A DNA stretch of 64,000 nucleotides from Flagellimonas yonaguniensis (GTDB taxonomy: Bacteria > Bacteroidota > Bacteroidia > Flavobacteriales > Flavobacteriaceae), in the NCBI RefSeq assembly GCF_029193885.1, contig NZ_JARFVB010000007.1, positions 112,551 to 176,550 of the forward strand. The letters run 5' to 3'. Both the position numbers and the translations under genes were made by a program. The notes beneath the pieces are model-generated. The model was not told the origin of the DNA, ran no database searches, and saw nothing but the letters and a program-made list of their open reading frames with translations. Shown one piece after another: positions 9,714 through 18,001 of this stretch; position 1 is the stretch's first letter; every line of letters starts with the position of its first letter.

Positions 9714-9759
9714 CTTTAACAATTTTGACTATCTTAATACAGCATAATTCAACTTCAAG

Positions 9760-10518
9760 ATGTGCTATTCGACCAGACAGACCCGGGAACGGAAGGAGCT
9801 GGAGAAATTGCTCTCCGTCAAGGCCATGTACGGTGATATTGACACCGACCTGGAACTCATATATTTCCATGCCAACGGCTGGAGCCATCCCGTGATGTGG
9901 ACCTTGGGCCAGGAAGAGCCCAACAACATGCTCCCGGCCATGTGGGGCATCATGCCTCCCAAGGAAAAACAGGAAAACTATACGGAGTACTTTAAGAACC
10001 CAAAGACCTTTGGAGGACTCAATGCCAAATCCGAAAAGCTCTTTGACCATTTCGTATATCGGTATTGTTGGGAGAACCAGCGGTGCATCATTCCCGTGGA
10101 TGGTTTCTTTGAGCCGCACAATACGAAAGTGAAAGTCAAGGGCAAAGACTTTAAGGTTCCCTTTTACTTCCATAGAAAGAACGGTGACCCCATATATCTT
10201 GCAGGCATCTATACCAACACCGCAGATGGACGGCGGACCTTTGCTGTCCTCACCAAGGATGCAACCCCTATGTTCGAAGAAATCCACAATGAAAAGAAAC
10301 GACGTCCGGTCATCATTGATGACGAAAACTTGGATGCTTGGCTCCATAACGGTAACAATGAATCAGACGTTCAAGATCTTATCGATGACGATTTATGGGA
10401 AGGGGATTTGGAAGCCTATCCGGTCACCAAGGACCTCTATAGCAGAACTGTGGATTCCAACTACCCGGGAATCATTGACAAAATGGACTACGAAGAAGTG
10501 TCCATTTCTTATGGGTGA
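9760..10518 (+). CDS. SRAP (SOS response-associated peptidase / HMCES-like) protein
   Basis: A 252-residue SRAP protein. The family forms a thiazolidine crosslink between Cys2 and abasic sites in single-stranded DNA, shielding them. Seen here are Cys2 (MCYSTRQ), Asn88 (GGLNAKSEK), Glu118 (GFFEP) and His176 (EEIHNEKKRRPVII), the full active-site set. It is divergent from dinB-dnaE2 with 117 bp between, so the three genes probably answer the same DNA-damage signal. Length is normal for the family. Confidence 0.92.
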   Translation: MCYSTRQTRERKELEKLLSVKAMYGDIDTDLELIYFHANGWSHPVMWTLGQEEPNNMLPAMWGIMPPKEKQENYTEYFKNPKTFGGLNAKSEKLFDHFVYRYCWENQRCIIPVDGFFEPHNTKVKVKGKDFKVPFYFHRKNGDPIYLAGIYTNTADGRRTFAVLTKDATPMFEEIHNEKKRRPVIIDDENLDAWLHNGNNESDVQDLIDDDLWEGDLEAYPVTKDLYSRTVDSNYPGIIDKMDYEEVSISYG

Positions 10519-10725
10519 CCATAATAAAAGAAGGGTGTTGCCAGACCCCTATACTTATTTCATTTAATCTTCATTGGCCTTGGCCTGCTGTTCCATAGCT
10601 CCCACCCATTGCTTACTAAAGGATAAAAACCAAAAAATCAATTGGCCAATACTACCCAAACTATTTTAGTATATGACATATTTGTTATAAAATTGAGTGC
10701 CATTCTATAACATAAGTACCATACA
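10519..10725. other. Intergenic region, possible 31-codon minus-strand reading frame
   Basis: AT-rich spacer. On the minus strand from about 10659 to 10564 runs an open frame beginning at TTG that encodes a hydrophobic helix then KQWVGAMEQQAKANED. It could be a tiny membrane peptide or the tail of a lost gene; there is no clear ribosome binding site. Confidence 0.25.
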
Positions 10726-11340
10726 TTGAAAAAAATATTCAAGTTTCGAATTGCACTGGAAGGGACCTCCCCAATAATATGGCGTGAATTTTTGGTCCCA
10801 TCCGACACCACGTTTTACAGGCTCCACCACATCGTTCAAATTGTAATGGGGTGGGAGAACTATCACCTGTACGAATTCACCATGGACAGCTATCGTATTG
10901 GTCAACAATTTGAGGACGATGGCTTTAATGGCCCCAATGAGATCATCGATTCGAAGACCATAACAATTGGAGATGTGCTTCAGGCCAAGGGTCAGAAACT
11001 GGAATATTTGTATGATTTCGGGGACTACTGGCAACATTCCCTGACCTTGGAGATGATAATAGATGACCTTACAATCCCCTTTCCCGTTTGTTGTGATGGA
11101 GCTTTGAACTGCCCTCCAGAAGATGTTGGCAGCATACCGGGTTTCTATGATTTTCTAAAGATCATGGATAAACCCAGGCATCCGGAACACAAGGAAACAA
11201 AAGCTTGGGTAAACAGCAAACTTGTCGCTCTAGATGGCAGATATGATCCCCAAAAATTCCCCATGGAAAGGGTAAATCAGGGCTTGCTCAATCTGGATAA
11301 TTATATCAAGGATTGGGAGAAGGAGGCCAACCAAAAATAA
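10726..11340 (+). CDS. Plasmid pRiA4b ORF-3 family protein
   Basis: A 204-residue protein of the pRiA4b ORF-3 (IS1096 TnpR-like) family, recognised by IWREFLVPSDTTFYRLHHIV, MGWENYHLYEF and YDFGDYWQH. The biochemical function of the family is not established. The start is a TTG at 10726; a stop lies 18 bp upstream in frame and no ATG precedes the conserved N-terminus. A decayed paralogue of its C-terminal quarter lies at 45313-45474. Confidence 0.85.
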   Translation: MKKIFKFRIALEGTSPIIWREFLVPSDTTFYRLHHIVQIVMGWENYHLYEFTMDSYRIGQQFEDDGFNGPNEIIDSKTITIGDVLQAKGQKLEYLYDFGDYWQHSLTLEMIIDDLTIPFPVCCDGALNCPPEDVGSIPGFYDFLKIMDKPRHPEHKETKAWVNSKLVALDGRYDPQKFPMERVNQGLLNLDNYIKDWEKEANQK

Positions 11341-11385
11341 AGGGTTGAAAAGAGGTCGGTGTTAATACACTAAATACATTTTATT

Positions 11386-12000
11386 ATGACTAGAAAATTA
11401 TCAGTATCACTTATTGTTTTATGCTTTGTTTCCTGCGCAGGGGGAAAATACAATTATCTCTTCGATACAGGTAAGCAGTTGGATTTTAGCCAAGGTAAAT
11501 GGATACTCAACCGGACGGAGTCCAACTCACGTATATTTGATAGCGAGCTATATAGGGCGTCCTTTGAAGGTTTTAAAGACATTATTGGTGATTCCTTGTT
11601 TGATTTAAATTCTATTAGGGCTCACAAAATGGTTCCACCTAAAATTGCTTTCGAACCTAGCCCCAAAGAGCTTAAGCAAATTGGACAAAGTACGGATTGT
11701 GATTATTTAATAAACATTCGTGGAAACATAATAAGCAATGGAGCAGGAATTCTATCCTATGACTCCGGGAATGGTTATTATAGTGCCAGCAACCAATCAT
11801 CCATTTCAATTATAATCTATGAACTTACCAACGGAACCATAATCTCTTCTTCCCAGGCTTTGGCTAAGGATACTGCGGAAAACTCCCATTTTGACGAGAA
11901 CACCAATGTACCCACATTTCATAGCAGTGCGGAAACTATGATGGTAAAAGCAGCAAAAAACCTAATAAAGAAATATGACTCTAATAGACTGGATAGATGA
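11386..12000 (+). CDS. Lipoprotein, unknown function
   Basis: A 204-residue protein with a lipoprotein signal (LIVLCFVSCAGGK, Cys at about 17). The mature part has a region resembling periplasmic proteins that form mixed alpha/beta folds (KQIGQSTDCDYLINIRGNII, ISIIIYELTNGTIISSS), similar in feel to outer-membrane-assembly lipoproteins, but no family is certain. It follows the pRiA4b-like gene by 45 bp. Confidence 0.7.
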   Translation: MTRKLSVSLIVLCFVSCAGGKYNYLFDTGKQLDFSQGKWILNRTESNSRIFDSELYRASFEGFKDIIGDSLFDLNSIRAHKMVPPKIAFEPSPKELKQIGQSTDCDYLINIRGNIISNGAGILSYDSGNGYYSASNQSSISIIIYELTNGTIISSSQALAKDTAENSHFDENTNVPTFHSSAETMMVKAAKNLIKKYDSNRLDR

Positions 12001-12418
12001 AAATCCAAATGAACGATGCCTTAACCGAAAGCTTTACTAATTGAGTCAATTCCAAAAGAAATAGTTCAAAAGTGTAAGTTCCAAAACTTGGCTAAAGAAA
12101 TGAATATATACATCAAAAAATACATAGCACAACCAATATTGAAACCAATGCTTCATTTTGTATCAAAATGATGGAATTTGGAGTTTTGGGAAGCGTCCAA
12201 AAGTTAAACTTTGTTAAAAGGTGAGTCATACGGTTCCCCTAAAAAAGGGCCCTCTGGCAGGCCTTATAAACAGGGGGTTCCGGGAAAAGGTTCTAGTTCC
12301 CGTCCACCGAACATTTAATAATTTGACTTTGTTTATTTTTAAATTCTCGCAATGATCTTTCACTATTCAATTAGTCCAAATCAATCTTGCTATCCCGAAG
12401 TGTAATATATAAACCATG
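12001..12418. other. Non-coding region holding repeat element A
   Basis: No gene seen. It contains a 169-bp element (12138-12306) with a diverged relative at 58261-58419, described separately. Confidence 0.5.
12138..12306 (+). repeat. Dispersed element, copy A (tRNA T-arm-like end)
   Basis: It shares ordered blocks with copy B at 58261-58419: ATTGAAACCAA, CTTCATTTTG, TTGTTAAAAGGTGAG, and a T-arm-like end GGTTCTAGTTCCCGTCCA. The distance from the GTGAG block to the T-arm-like TTC is about 66 bases in both. The sequence between is not conserved except for GC-rich stems. It does not fold into a normal tRNA cloverleaf by eye. It may be an integration-site remnant or a decayed non-coding RNA. Confidence 0.5.
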
Positions 12419-12646
12419 TTAACGGGATAAAAACACCAAAACAGTCAAGCAAACCGAAATAAGTAGGGTTGTTGAATTGATGGTGCCGTATAACAAATTA
12501 TGAGCCAATTTCCCTATAAGTTTCATGGAAGGGTCATAATAGTTGTATTGATGTTTATCAATCATGAGGTATCTATAAAATCCTCTAATACCTCCCACTA
12601 TGAAGTGAATCAGAATGAACTTTGCAATCATGGTCTCCATGTCCAT
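12419..12646 (-). CDS. Small membrane protein, unknown
   Basis: A 75-residue protein with hydrophobic segments at about residues 6-24 and 47-72 and a basic/aromatic middle (YRYLMIDKHQYNYYD). It starts 9 bp after the prohibitin stop, so it is probably the second gene of that operon. No family was recognised. Confidence 0.5.
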   Translation of the reverse strand: MDMETMIAKFILIHFIVGGIRGFYRYLMIDKHQYNYYDPSMKLIGKLAHNLLYGTINSTTLLISVCLTVLVFLSR

Positions 12647-12655
12647 ATCCGAGAA

Positions 12656-13507
12656 TCATTTATCTGTTTTGATAACATCGCCCACACCTATAAAGGGAAT
12701 GGCACCTGCACCCGTTACCCGGGGCAAGATCCCGTTCCATTTTTCTATGGCCTTTAGGTTTGCCTCTATTTTCCTGAGTTCGATCAGGTCGGGTGAAATA
12801 TTCATTTTTTGTAGCCGTAATGCCTCTGCTTCAGCTGTTGCTGCAGCAATGGTCTGTTCGGCTTCGACCTTTATCCTGTCCAGGTCCCTTTTGGCCTTCA
12901 ATGCATTTTGTTCAGCGGTTTGTTTTGCCTCTATGGCATCGGTAAAGGTCTGGGAAAAACTGAATGAGATGATCGAAAAGGCATCAACCGATATGTTTGA
13001 TGCGAGCAATCTTGAAGTAAGGGCTTCTTGCATTTCCGAGCTTACCGAAGGTCTTTTGGTAATCAATTCCTCTGCGGTATACTTGGCCGACACTGCTTTC
13101 ATAACCTCTTGAATGGCAGGGTCGATGATACGTTCCTTAAATTCCACACCGATGGTCTGATACACCAAATTGGCTTTATCGGGTATGATATGATAGTTAA
13201 GTGCAACGGACAAATCCACATCCTGAAGATCAGAGGATGAGGAAGCGGCATCGGTCATGATCTTTTGGATCTTTACATCCATGGGGATCACGGTCTGTAC
13301 TATGGGTATTTTGAAGTGGATCCCTTCATCCAATACCACGTCCTGTACCGCTCCAAAATTCTGGACAATACCTCTTTCACCTGCACCGATCTGCACCCAT
13401 GGTTTAAATAGGAAAAGGAACACCACTAACGCAACACCGATGATCAAACCTCTCCATTGCCTTTTTTTCAGTACATTTTTTATCTCCCTCAAAGGGTCAT
13501 TATCCAT
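12656..13507 (-). CDS. Prohibitin-type SPFH domain membrane protein
   Basis: About 283 residues. An N-terminal membrane anchor (residues about 18-37, rich in V/L/F) is followed by the SPFH domain (GERGIVQNFGAVQDVVLDEG, then PVQ-type strands) and a long Ala/Glu/Lys coiled coil (QTAEQNALKAKRDLDRIKVEAEQT). These proteins oligomerise into membrane microdomain scaffolds and often protect membrane proteases or stress proteins. The start at 13507 (MDNDPLRE) is chosen because the upstream in-frame TTG overlaps the predicted -7 promoter element. It carries the shared stress motif upstream. Confidence 0.88.
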   Translation of the reverse strand: MDNDPLREIKNVLKKRQWRGLIIGVALVVFLFLFKPWVQIGAGERGIVQNFGAVQDVVLDEGIHFKIPIVQTVIPMDVKIQKIMTDAASSSSDLQDVDLSVALNYHIIPDKANLVYQTIGVEFKERIIDPAIQEVMKAVSAKYTAEELITKRPSVSSEMQEALTSRLLASNISVDAFSIISFSFSQTFTDAIEAKQTAEQNALKAKRDLDRIKVEAEQTIAAATAEAEALRLQKMNISPDLIELRKIEANLKAIEKWNGILPRVTGAGAIPFIGVGDVIKTDK

Positions 13508-13525
13508 AATAATTGTGTTTAATTG

Positions 13526-13590
13526 CAAAGATGGGTTTTAGCATCCCCAATATGTTATACCTGATCGGTAAGGTCTTACATAAATCACAC
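13526..13590 (-). promoter_or_regulatory. Shared stress-promoter motif, site 1 (prohibitin)
   Basis: On the minus strand GTGTGATTTATGTAA (13590-13576) is followed after 41 bases by CCATCTTTG (13534-13526), a -7-like element. The predicted transcript starts just ahead of the prohibitin ATG. It is one of six promoters with this arrangement. Confidence 0.6.
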
Positions 13591-13989
13591 TATGTCAAGC
13601 CTTGGTACATGGCCCTTTCCCATATTCCGGTAACCAAAAAATCCAGAATTGTGAAAGAAAAGGTGAATCCGATAGAAAAGGGATTATGGGAATTTGGCCT
13701 TTGGCGAAAGACCATTCCTGGAACAAAGAGTGTTTTAAGCCCCTCCGAAGCGTTTCGGGAGCGTTTTATCATTATCTGGCATTATGGACTTTACAGCACT
13801 TTGCCGGTACGGGGACAATTTCAAAATCTTAGGCCATTAAATAGTCCACATCACCCATTTTATCTGTCTTAGCGCCATGTTAAACCCATCCCTTTTATGT
13901 AAAGCTTAGACTATCTTTACATGCTACATCCAAGTGTTTATAAGGGAGCGTTTTGCCCCCATCACAGGTAGATAAATAGAGAAAGAGTT
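13591..13989. other. Intergenic region with a hairpin ahead of a small gene
   Basis: An open rightward frame exists (13531-13872) but it overlaps the prohibitin promoter and has no recognisable protein features, so it is not called. ATGTAAAG and CTTTACAT form a perfect 8-bp dyad with a 10-base loop at 13897-13922, a possible operator for the small gene at 13990. Confidence 0.35.
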
Positions 13990-14112
13990 ATGAAGCCGAA
14001 AAAGAAAGTGCCCCAGGAAAACAGTCCGAGCATTGACAGACCGATAAGTCGTCATGAGAGCTGGAAAGGCCATCGAAGGCACACTGCACCGATGCTAATG
14101 CGTTTTTCTTAA
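13990..14112 (+). CDS. Small basic protein (40 aa), unknown
   Basis: MKPKKKVPQE... to ...MLMRFS, very rich in Lys/Arg/His/Pro. A purine-rich GAAAGAG lies just before the ATG, and a strong Rho-independent terminator begins 13 bp after the stop, so the stretch has the outline of a small independent gene. No family was recognised. A short structured RNA ending at the same terminator is the alternative. Confidence 0.45.
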   Translation: MKPKKKVPQENSPSIDRPISRHESWKGHRRHTAPMLMRFS

Positions 14113-14125
14113 TACCATAAATCGT

Positions 14126-14150
14126 AAAGAGGGCTTTCGCCCTCTTTTTT
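14126..14150 (+). terminator. Rho-independent terminator
   Basis: AAAGAGGGC and GCCCTCTTT form a perfect 9-bp stem with a 4-base loop, followed by a T run. Confidence 0.8.
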
Positions 14151-14204
14151 GTGGAATATATTCTTGTCCAGCACATCCATTTTCCTAGTGTATCCTGACA
14201 TAAT

Positions 14205-14900
14205 TTAGGTTATGGTACCATACATGGCATATTCCTTTTCTTTTCCAATGGCCCACATGACATTGCCATAATCAAAATGCCAATATTCTTTCAGATCACA
14301 CACAAAATCTTCATCTTCAAACAATCCGATCAACAGCGCCCTATTCTTCTTCGCTTCAGGGCCAATGCCCGGGTGGTAGGGGTAACATTGCTTTGAGAGC
14401 TTGATTTCCAGACCAGTATTCGTTCCAAAGTCCATGACACAATCTTGAACGGCATCATAGATCAATGCATCTATTGCACCGCCTGTGGTATGCATTGACT
14501 TTTGGGGCGGAGCAATAAAATGGCTGACCATCTCTTCGATCTCATCCGAAGGTTTTTTAGGATACATTCTTTGCATCCGTTGAAAGGATATGAATTTGGT
14601 TTCCCAAAGTAGTTGTTGGTGCTCAAAGGACCTCCATGCGGAGCGAATGATCAGAATCTTGTTCTGTGCGCCCAACTTTCGACTTATTCGGGCTATTTTT
14701 TCGATCATATCCTCCCGGACCAGATATTGATAATCATCCATGAACGAAGGTTCAAAAATCAAATCAAGACCTGTCGCTTTTAAACTTTTAAGGGCGGTGT
14801 GATTTTCCCGGATCGGAATGGTCGGGACCAAGATCTTGTTTCGGGCATCTTTGGCTTCCACGGCTTCACAATACTTCTTGGCATTTTTGATAGTTGACAT
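14205..14900 (-). CDS. D-alanyl-D-alanine dipeptidase (M15D, VanX/DdpX-like)
   Basis: A 231-residue zinc dipeptidase that would cleave D-Ala-D-Ala released from peptidoglycan turnover or made by D-Ala ligase. The metal and catalytic residues are present: His137 and Asp144 (SMHTTGGAIDAL), Glu205 and His208 (KEYWHFDYGN), and Arg87 (RSAWRSFEHQ). No signal peptide, so it is cytoplasmic. The start overlaps the racemase end by 35 bp; it is the last gene of a five-gene overlapping operon. Confidence 0.88.
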   Translation of the reverse strand: MSTIKNAKKYCEAVEAKDARNKILVPTIPIRENHTALKSLKATGLDLIFEPSFMDDYQYLVREDMIEKIARISRKLGAQNKILIIRSAWRSFEHQQLLWETKFISFQRMQRMYPKKPSDEIEEMVSHFIAPPQKSMHTTGGAIDALIYDAVQDCVMDFGTNTGLEIKLSKQCYPYHPGIGPEAKKNRALLIGLFEDEDFVCDLKEYWHFDYGNVMWAIGKEKEYAMYGTIT

Positions 14901-15951
14901 GGTTTTTTGTTATATGTATAGAATTCAGCCCTCTCAAGAGGGCATTGTAGTCAAGGTCGAATGTCACGGTATCCCCCACTGTTAAATTTGCCTTATTGTT
15001 ATCCACCACAATATGATCGCTACTTGCCCCTAAAATGGTTACCTCTTGTTTTGGTACAATTCCGGAAACCAAAACATCCTGTTGGCCAATGCCCAAAATG
15101 GCCCTGCTCATTAATCCAATATCTTTAAAACAGGGGATTTCACCGTTCATGTTTTGATAGGCTTTACCATAAGGCATGGAAGGTTTTTGTTTTGCCTCTA
15201 TAACCTCGGTCACAAGGGTAAATATATCGGTGAAAAGCCCAGGGATGGGTTCCCTGCAAAGTGCTTCCCTACCCAGAAAAATGGATTCGCCCAAACGCAA
15301 ACTGTTAATTCGGCCCAGTTTTTTTGACGATTTGAACCAACGGTAGTTTGCGGAGTTCCCCCCGGACACAATGTCCAGGCAAATATTGAACTTGTTTTCT
15401 AAATGTACAGCTATGGAGGATAGCTTGGCCATGTTATCAGGGTCAGGTGCTATTCCACCGAAACAGGCAAGGTTTGTGCCGATTCCCACCAAAACAATTC
15501 CTTTCAAGCCGATCACATTCCTTACCATATCTTCCATTTCAGAAGGCATGATCCCTTCACGGAGATCTCCAAGTTCCACCATTAGGATCACTTTATGGAT
15601 ACTATGATTTTTCAAGGCATGCTTAGAAAGTTCTTTGAGTACTATGAGTTCCGAATTCAAGCTGATATGGGCATGGGTGACCACTTTCTCCACTAGGCTG
15701 AGCGCGGGTGACCTGAGCAACATGTACTGTGCCCTTATACCGGCTTTACGCATTCTCAATATGTTTTCCAATCTGGAGTCCGCAAGGATCTTGATGCCGT
15801 TGTCCACCAAGATCCCAGCGATGGTCGGATCTCCACCAATGACCTTGGTTACACCTATTATCTTGATGCCCTTGGAACCATATAGTGTTGTCAATTTTTG
15901 GACGTTATGTGCAATTTTCGCAGAATCGATATCTATTCTCGGAAGGTTCAA
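14866..15951 (-). CDS. PLP-dependent amino-acid racemase (alanine racemase N-domain, ornithine-racemase-like)
   Basis: A 361-residue predicted racemase of the COG3457/Orr type. The PLP lysine is Lys36 (GVTKVIGGDP) at the first strand of the TIM barrel; a later GGNSAN segment fits the phosphate-binding region. A C-terminal beta domain follows (LGASSDHIVV, LTVGDTVTFDLDY). The substrate is unknown. It overlaps the DUF1611 gene by 4 bp upstream and the dipeptidase downstream, pointing to a D-amino-acid recycling pathway. Confidence 0.82.
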   Translation of the reverse strand: MNLPRIDIDSAKIAHNVQKLTTLYGSKGIKIIGVTKVIGGDPTIAGILVDNGIKILADSRLENILRMRKAGIRAQYMLLRSPALSLVEKVVTHAHISLNSELIVLKELSKHALKNHSIHKVILMVELGDLREGIMPSEMEDMVRNVIGLKGIVLVGIGTNLACFGGIAPDPDNMAKLSSIAVHLENKFNICLDIVSGGNSANYRWFKSSKKLGRINSLRLGESIFLGREALCREPIPGLFTDIFTLVTEVIEAKQKPSMPYGKAYQNMNGEIPCFKDIGLMSRAILGIGQQDVLVSGIVPKQEVTILGASSDHIVVDNNKANLTVGDTVTFDLDYNALLRGLNSIHITKNHVNYQKCQEVL

Positions 15952-17027
15952 ACGGATACCGATTCCCTTGCAAGCTCCGGAAATGTCCTGAGCAATGCTT
16001 TTACCAATTTATCGCACCCATACTTCAAAACATCTGTGACGGGCAGATTAAATTCGGATTCATAACGCTTAATGAATTGGCTTATTTCGGCATTGTCCAT
16101 CTTTTCATGATTAATGGTAATAGCTATGATTCTGGCCTTGGAGAACATCTCTATCATTTCGATCTCACCTACCAACCCCAACATTGGGATTTTCGGATAA
16201 TCACAATAGCTTTTTCGCTTGGGGGGGTGTTGTAAAATAATTGCATCGGGCATTGCACCTCGCAGGATGGCGCTTGAAGAGGTAAATGCGGGATGGCTCA
16301 ACGCCCCTTGCCCTTCCACTACAATGATATCGGGTTCCTCTTTCTCACAGGCATTCAGAATGGCATGCTCAACTTCTCCCGTGGCAAACCCAGAGGTCAG
16401 TACGTCCACTGCCACCCCATATTCGGAACCTTGGAGGAGGCCCGTTTGACCGGTGGTGACAAAAACGGCATTCAAGCCTTCATTCCGAAGCGCCTCCACC
16501 AAAAACAAGGCGGTGGTTCTTTTGCCGACCGCACAATCAGTTCCCATGACCGCTACGATCGGAACCTTTATGTATTGGATACGTCCTGAAAAATTGTGGA
16601 GGTTTTCACGTGCGGGCGGCTTTCGCACATCTTGGATGGCCACTCCATATTCATGGGTCATTTGGGCAAATTGCGGGTCATCGTTAAAAAATTCGGGAAG
16701 ACCATTGACGATGTTCATCCCATTTTTGATAGCCGTAAAAATAACCTCTCTTTGTTCCTTGCTCAAAAATGAGGTGAGTGGTGCGATACCATAGATAAAG
16801 TATTTTGGAATACTGCCCAATTCTTCCAATGCACTTTCAATGCTCTTAAAAATTGGAATTGCCCTTTTCACGCCATCAAGATACTCCCCTGCATCTTGTC
16901 CGGATTTGGTACTGTCCACTACCCCAACAATGGTATACTTTTCCGATTGCCTAATGAGTCCATTGGCCACTTTGCCGTCTATATTCCCAAATTCGTTTTC
17001 ACAATAAACCAAGGCACTTTGTTTCAT
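15948..17027 (-). CDS. DUF1611 P-loop protein (DgcN-like)
   Basis: A 359-residue protein with an N-terminal Rossmann-like domain and a C-terminal P-loop domain whose Walker A lies at residues 161-172 (MGTDCAVGKRTT). Members of DUF1611 have been described as D-glutamate N-acetyltransferases (DgcN) acting with an epimerase (DgcA) to turn D-Glu into L-Glu. Here the partner is an alanine-racemase-fold enzyme instead of the DgcA type, with a D-Ala-D-Ala dipeptidase next door. The exact substrate is inferred only. Confidence 0.78.
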   Translation of the reverse strand: MKQSALVYCENEFGNIDGKVANGLIRQSEKYTIVGVVDSTKSGQDAGEYLDGVKRAIPIFKSIESALEELGSIPKYFIYGIAPLTSFLSKEQREVIFTAIKNGMNIVNGLPEFFNDDPQFAQMTHEYGVAIQDVRKPPARENLHNFSGRIQYIKVPIVAVMGTDCAVGKRTTALFLVEALRNEGLNAVFVTTGQTGLLQGSEYGVAVDVLTSGFATGEVEHAILNACEKEEPDIIVVEGQGALSHPAFTSSSAILRGAMPDAIILQHPPKRKSYCDYPKIPMLGLVGEIEMIEMFSKARIIAITINHEKMDNAEISQFIKRYESEFNLPVTDVLKYGCDKLVKALLRTFPELARESVSV

Positions 17028-17287
17028 ACTATTTGTTGTTGCTGTTTAACAATCGACAGATTGCCGGTATACGGTCTGAGCTCGCTGTCGAAATAAACCA
17101 GTTCATTTGCGGTAGGGTCGTTGTGGATGGCACAATAGTAGACCTTTCGGACATACAATCGCACAACAAGTGTGACACAGGGCCTAACCTTGGCAAAAAC
17201 GAGATCTCCTTTTTTGTATCTATTTTTCATGGTCTTCCTTCTTGGTCCCACTTGCTTTTGAATCTTTAAATTCGTCAAAGTGTTCAT
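17024..17287 (-). CDS. Small protein, homologous to the C-terminal domain of the cupin fusion at 37473
   Basis: An 87-residue protein. After a basic N-terminus it has KKGDLVFAKVRPC, RKVYYCAIHNDP and ELVYFDSEL. The same arrangement (YKAGQIVYSSKNP, NKIYYCYVKDSP, EEVYFERELSL) forms the C-terminal 60 residues of the cupin fusion at 37473-37997. Function is unknown; it overlaps the cupin gene upstream and the DUF1611 gene downstream by 4 bp each. Confidence 0.7.
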   Translation of the reverse strand: MNTLTNLKIQKQVGPRRKTMKNRYKKGDLVFAKVRPCVTLVVRLYVRKVYYCAIHNDPTANELVYFDSELRPYTGNLSIVKQQQQIV

Positions 17288-17616
17288 TCATTTTGGATCG
17301 TGGTACATAACATCTTAAATTTATGATTTGCTTCAAAGGAGCAGGGTGTAAATGCAGGTATAATTATGGAGTCTCCACTCCGCATAAAAGTAGAATTGCC
17401 GTTTATGACGACCTCGGCCTTTCCTTCAATGATATGGATGAACCGAACAAAAGGTGATTCATTATGGGACAACACCTTTCCAAAATCAAATGCGAATGCC
17501 TGTATGACACAGTTGTTCTGGACACTTATGTTTTTTACCACGATGGCATTGGAATTGAACTCCAGTATATCCGCTAGGTTAAATGTCTTGGATTCCTCAA
17601 ACTCACCCTTTTCCAT
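17284..17616 (-). CDS. Small cupin-domain protein
   Basis: A 110-residue single-cupin protein (FIHIIEGKAEVVING, MRSGDSIIIPAFTPCSFEA, FKMLCTTI). The usual metal-binding His/Glu set is not complete by eye, so it may bind a small ligand rather than a metal. It is the first gene of the overlapping D-amino-acid operon. Paralogues lie at 19550 and 37473. Confidence 0.78.
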   Translation of the reverse strand: MEKGEFEESKTFNLADILEFNSNAIVVKNISVQNNCVIQAFAFDFGKVLSHNESPFVRFIHIIEGKAEVVINGNSTFMRSGDSIIIPAFTPCSFEANHKFKMLCTTIQNE

Positions 17617-17647
17617 AATTAAATAATTTAAGATTGGTCCCTTCCTG

Positions 17648-17764
17648 CTATTCCGACCTATTTTTGGCGTTGCGCTTGGCCTTTTTGGCCGCTTTTTTTT
17701 CTTTAGGGGTCTTTGAGGGCGGTGTTTTTCCCGACTTTGGCTTTCCTTCTTTTTCTTTTGACAT
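17648..17764 (-). CDS. Small highly basic protein (38 aa)
   Basis: MSKEKEGKPKSGKTPPSKTP followed by a Lys/Ala/Arg tail ending RNAKNRSE. It is Lys-rich with no hydrophobic segment, like a nucleic-acid-associated or disordered stress protein. It lies 31 bp upstream of the cupin in the same direction. The protein at 24833 opens in a similar way (MSKGNKTPAKS). Confidence 0.55.
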   Translation of the reverse strand: MSKEKEGKPKSGKTPPSKTPKEKKAAKKAKRNAKNRSE

Positions 17765-17801
17765 GGATTATATTTTTAATTGATATGGAATATATGTTTT
17801 A

Positions 17802-17963
17802 TTGTACGGCAAGGAGAAAAAGCATTTCCAAGTAGACGATGAAAAGGATAAGACATTTTCGCATCAGGGTATTGATTTAAAAGTGTTGGGCGCTATCCTG
17901 TGCTTGGGATTTCATATAGCCAAGACCGTGGAGGCCATTGCCCTTTGGGGAGTTTGGCGCTGA
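17802..17963 (+). CDS. Possible small protein (53 codons, TTG start)
   Basis: An open frame from TTG ending in GFHIAKTVEAIALWGVWR, with a perfect hairpin starting 6 bp after its stop. There is no ATG and no known family, so this is tentative; it may be a remnant. Confidence 0.25.
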   Translation: MYGKEKKHFQVDDEKDKTFSHQGIDLKVLGAILCLGFHIAKTVEAIALWGVWR

Positions 17964-17968
17964 GGTTG

Positions 17969-18001
17969 AAAAGGGCAGTGTTTTTTAGTTCCTGCCCTTT
18001 T
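17969..18001 (+). terminator. Stem-loop, probable terminator
   Basis: AAAAGGGCAG and CTGCCCTTTT are perfect 10-bp arms around a T-rich 13-base loop. Confidence 0.6.

Noticed and set aside
9643..10347. N-terminal extension of the dinB frame
   Set aside because: It is antisense to the SRAP gene; the conserved polymerase start is at 9642.
13513..13872. Rightward 119-codon frame
   Set aside because: Overlaps the prohibitin promoter motif and its -7 element and shows no conserved features.
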